Assembly (NCBI GenBank): GCA_964423785.1
Contig: CAYRGZ010000125.1
Span: 1 to 8,370 of the forward strand
Direction: 5' to 3'
DNA: 8,370 bases
From: S012-135 sp964423785
Lineage (GTDB): Bacteria; Desulfobacterota; Desulfobulbia; Desulfobulbales; S012-135
The notes under the pieces: generated by a model
What the model was told of the DNA's origin: nothing
Database searches by the model: none
The model's input: only the letters and a program-made list of their open reading frames with translations
Made by a program: the position numbers and the translations under genes
Shown: piece after piece, positions 6,734 through 8,370 of the stretch
Layout of the letters: every line of letters begins with the position of its first letter
Position numbering within the stretch: the first letter of the stretch is position 1

Positions 6734-7602
6734 TTGTTTTCGTAGTGGTAGTTGGCAAGATCGATACCAGCTCGCTCGGCGATGTCCATCACCACCTGGT
6801 AATCGGCCCGGGTGGTGGGGATGAAACGCAGGGCTCCGAAGCGATCGAGAACCATGGCTCCCTCGGCATTCTGGTGCATGGTGAGGAGGATCTCCTTGAG
6901 GCGGTCACCGTAACGTTCGGCGAGTTCCGGCCGCAGGCAGAGCCCGTTGGAGGGGACCATGGGCGAGTTGGCGAGCACGACGATCTTTTCCCGGGCCTCC
7001 GGATGTTCTTTCATCACCTTCTCGAAAATCGTGTTCTTGGCGGCACCCACCTCCGCCTCTCCCTCGAGGACCGCCGCGATGGCGGCGTCGTGGCTGCCGG
7101 TGAAGAAATAGGCGGAAAAGTAGTCGTCGAGATTCTGAACCCCATGACTGTGGAAGTAGGCGAGGGGGAAGACGTAGCCGGCCGTGGTCGCCCGCTCGAC
7201 CAGGGCGAGCCTTTTGCCGTGCATGTCGGCCACCGTCTTGATGCCGGTGTCCTTGCGGGTGAAGATCTTACCGTAGTAGGTAGAGGTGCCGTCGAGCCAG
7301 AGGGGACGGGCTATGGGTTCCAGGTTGAGCTGGGTGATGCAGAGCGCACCGGTGAAGGATCCTATGAAGATGGCGTCCACCTGTTTCTTTTCGATGGTCT
7401 TGACGATGTTGCCGTAGCGGCTGACCATCTGCAGTTGGACGTCTTCTCCCAGTCGTTTTTCGATGTAATCGGCGAGTGGCTGGTAGCGCCGCATCTGCTG
7501 GAAGACGTTCATCTCCGGCAACAGGCCGATGACCAGGGAGTCCGCCGCCCGGGCGGGGGGGAGCCAAAGGAGAAGCATGACGATGATAAAGACGCGGAGC
7601 AT
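6730..7602 (-). CDS. PhnD-like periplasmic substrate-binding protein, probable partner of the sensor kinase
   Basis: A 290-residue protein with a signal peptide (basic start, hydrophobic 4-14, cleavage probably after ARA at 17-19). The mature part fits the phosphate/phosphite/phosphonate-binding family. It has VIGLLPEMNVFQQMRRYQPL (24-43), the LADYIEKRLG helix, VDAIFIGSFTGAL (75-87), a central hinge stretch VADMHGKRLALVERATTAGY (124-143), FPLAYFHSHGV, then FFTGSHDAAIAAVLEGEAEVG (166-186) and LRPEL. Transporter PhnD genes normally sit with ATPase and permease genes, and none is present here. Instead the stop overlaps a histidine kinase start. TtrS-type kinases, known sensors of sulfur oxyanions such as tetrathionate, carry a related domain fused to the kinase. 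By analogy this could be a split sensor for an oxyanion, but the ligand is not readable. A good GGAGG site at 7612-7616 supports ATG 7602. Confidence 0.88.
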   Translation of the reverse strand: MLRVFIIVMLLLWLPPARAADSLVIGLLPEMNVFQQMRRYQPLADYIEKRLGEDVQLQMVSRYGNIVKTIEKKQVDAIFIGSFTGALCITQLNLEPIARPLWLDGTSTYYGKIFTRKDTGIKTVADMHGKRLALVERATTAGYVFPLAYFHSHGVQNLDDYFSAYFFTGSHDAAIAAVLEGEAEVGAAKNTIFEKVMKEHPEAREKIVVLANSPMVPSNGLCLRPELAERYGDRLKEILLTMHQNAEGAMVLDRFGALRFIPTTRADYQVVMDIAERAGIDLANYHYENK

Positions 7603-7611
7603 GACGGGAGT

Positions 7612-7616
7612 CCTCC
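7612..7616 (-). promoter_or_regulatory. Ribosome binding site of the PhnD-like gene
   Basis: GGAGG on the minus strand, 9 nt before ATG 7602. It settles this start over the internal ATG eight codons on, which would remove most of the signal peptide. Confidence 0.75.
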
Positions 7617-7638
7617 GATGTGGTGGAATTTATTTGTT

Positions 7639-7668
7639 ATCATATCACGAAATGGTGTCATGTGTCCC
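7639..7668 (-). promoter_or_regulatory. Possible sigma-70 promoter for the binding-protein/kinase pair
   Basis: Read on the minus strand, TGTCCC at 7663-7668 gives GGGACA (4 of 6 to TTGACA). After 18 nt, ATCATA at 7639-7644 gives TATGAT (5 of 6 to TATAAT). The region is AT-rich compared with the rest of the window and lies 37-66 nt upstream of ATG 7602. The match is modest, and only the -10 is convincing. Confidence 0.4.
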
Positions 7669-7684
7669 GGTCGATCCATCCCTG

Positions 7685-7694
7685 TGTTGCAACA
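7685..7694. repeat. 10-bp perfect palindrome upstream of the sensor pair
   Basis: TGTTGCAACA is its own reverse complement. It lies 16 nt upstream of the possible -35 box of the sensor operon and 21 nt past the stop of the phosphoesterase gene. Such a site could be an operator. A 10-bp palindrome can also arise by chance, and no second copy is visible in the gap. Confidence 0.3.
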
Positions 7695-7715
7695 GCCCCC
7701 GTTGAAGGCGGACGG

Positions 7716-8231
7716 TCAGGGCCGGGGCAGAAACGGCTGACCCACCTCCTTTTTCGTCACCGTCAGATCGTCGGTTTCCAGGATGCAGAAGGAGGGCTGG
7801 GCGTCTTTGCCAAGGAGTTCGCCGGGATTGACGAGCAGGGTGGTACCGATCCGTTCTACATTATAGGTATGGTTATGGCCGCAGCAGATCACGTCGAAGG
7901 AACCGGCGGCGGCTAGGCTTCGGGCGATGGCCGGGTAGTGGTGGAAGGCGATGGTACGGCCGCCAGCCTCCATGGCGCCGAAGGTGCCGTGGTGCGTGAT
8001 AGAGGGGAAACGGCTGGCGATAAGGGAGGCGATGAGATGCTGGTCGCCGACGTTGTTGCCGTAGATCAGATGGACAGCGCCGGCAAACTGGGCGAGTTCC
8101 TCCAGCATGAAGGGCGAGATCAGGTCTCCGCAATGGACGAGAGCAGTGCACCCCTCCTCGTTGGCCACCATGACAGCGGTCCGCAGATTGGGGATGTGAT
8201 CGTGGGAATCGGAACAGATGGCGATTTTCAT
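7716..8231 (-). CDS. YfcE/MJ0936-family metallophosphoesterase
   Basis: A 171-residue calcineurin-like phosphoesterase with the complete dinuclear metal set of the YfcE/MJ0936 family: SDSHDH (7-12, Asp8 and His10), HCGDL (33-37, Asp36), GNNVGD (58-63, Asn59), H97-H98 in FHHYPAIA, and CGHNHTYN (117-124, His119 and His121). VNPGE, with Leu-Leu after it, is the usual family end. Members hydrolyse phosphodiesters in vitro, but physiological substrates are largely unknown. No signal peptide is seen, so it is probably cytoplasmic. I chose ATG 8231. The frame is open 29 codons further back to a GTG at 8318, but that GTG and the first residues are encoded by the edge repeat. The Shine-Dalgarno GGGAAAG ends about 7 nt before the ATG. 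It is separated by 113 bp from the sensor pair and may be transcribed separately. Confidence 0.92.
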   Translation of the reverse strand: MKIAICSDSHDHIPNLRTAVMVANEEGCTALVHCGDLISPFMLEELAQFAGAVHLIYGNNVGDQHLIASLIASRFPSITHHGTFGAMEAGGRTIAFHHYPAIARSLAAAGSFDVICCGHNHTYNVERIGTTLLVNPGELLGKDAQPSFCILETDDLTVTKKEVGQPFLPRP

Positions 8232-8277
8232 GGCGGTCTTTCCCGTGTTGGGCTGGATGGTCGTTGACGCGAAAAAT

Positions 8278-8332
8278 GATGGACCCGTAAAAACTCGCAG
8301 TCGGTCCAGGCCTGCCACGATAATTCAACGGG
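8278..8332 (-). repeat. Dispersed repeat, right copy (inverted relative to the left copy)
   Basis: The reverse complement of 8285-8332 matches 1-48 without gaps at 43 of 48 bases, and similarity runs on to 8278. In this copy the centre contains the perfect palindrome CAGGCCTG (8309-8316), which is lost in the left copy. The outer arms are identical to the left copy. Read toward the phosphoesterase gene, the element ends 46 nt before its ATG, a spacing like that of the left copy (55 nt). The GTG at 8318-8316 is at exactly the same place in the repeat as the GTG at 15, and again opens a frame into the downstream gene. Confidence 0.85.
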
Positions 8333-8357
8333 TTACAAACCGTGAACTCGATGGAAT

Positions 8358-8370
8358 CGCATTTTTTGCG
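8358..8370. other. Small inverted repeat around a T run at the window edge
   Basis: CGCA (8358-8361) pairs with TGCG (8367-8370) across five T bases. It is only four pairs and reaches the window end, so it may be part of a longer stem that continues outside. The 38 bp beyond the right repeat hold no gene that I can see. Confidence 0.2.

Noticed and set aside
6745..7740. + strand open frame (331 codons) opposite the PhnD-like gene
   Set aside because: It has no family match that I can see. The minus strand has a signal peptide, a good ribosome site and full family motifs.
1..8332. Whole window as a transposon bounded by terminal inverted repeats
   Set aside because: There is no transposase, recombinase or visible target duplication. 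The content is mostly conserved housekeeping genes, so the inverted pair is better read as two dispersed repeat copies.
1..8370. CRISPR array, toxin-antitoxin or phage defence genes
   Set aside because: There are no regularly spaced direct repeats, and every supported gene belongs to a housekeeping, envelope or signalling family.

Overview
The window is GC-rich and tightly packed, and comes from a Gram-negative bacterium. The heptose-kinase and heptosyltransferase-type genes imply lipopolysaccharide. A periplasmic CxxCH (heme c) motif in a sensor kinase suggests an anaerobically respiring lineage. The order yicC - remA-like - gmk, plus these traits, makes a member of the Desulfobacterota (sulfate/sulfur-reducer type) my best guess. 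This is inference from gene content, not a database result.

Left half, + strand, about 111-5047: one compact, probably co-transcribed run of six genes. It holds a GT9 (heptosyltransferase-fold) glycosyltransferase, a stand-alone heptose-7-phosphate kinase (rfaE1/hldA), the endoribonuclease-family gene yicC, a DUF370/RemA-like gene, guanylate kinase (gmk) and a 23S rRNA SpoU methyltransferase (rlmB). From rfaE1 to rlmB the junctions are ATGA overlaps or gaps of 1-3 nt, so translational coupling is likely. The operon joins surface-sugar synthesis with RNA and nucleotide housekeeping.

Right half, - strand, about 8231-5159: a small YfcE/MJ0936-type metallophosphoesterase, then a two-gene sensory module. 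The module is a secreted PhnD-type periplasmic binding protein whose stop overlaps the start of a membrane histidine kinase. The kinase has a helical periplasmic domain with a CxxCH heme-attachment motif, a HAMP linker and an NtrB-like kinase core. No ABC permease or ATPase and no response regulator lie in the window. The binding protein is therefore more likely a ligand-sensing partner of the kinase than a transporter subunit.

The two halves converge at 5048-5158, where I see a UUCG hairpin but no clear U-tract terminator. At both outer edges lies a copy of the same roughly 55-bp repeat, in inverted orientation. Each copy points toward the gene just inside it, and 43 of the first 48 bases match. 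All five differences fall in the middle, while the two outer arms, which can pair imperfectly, are invariant. The repeat carries an open reading frame with a GTG that runs into the downstream gene in both places, so it can create false N-terminal extensions. I regard this repeat pair and the heme-c/PhnD sensor module as the most unusual content.
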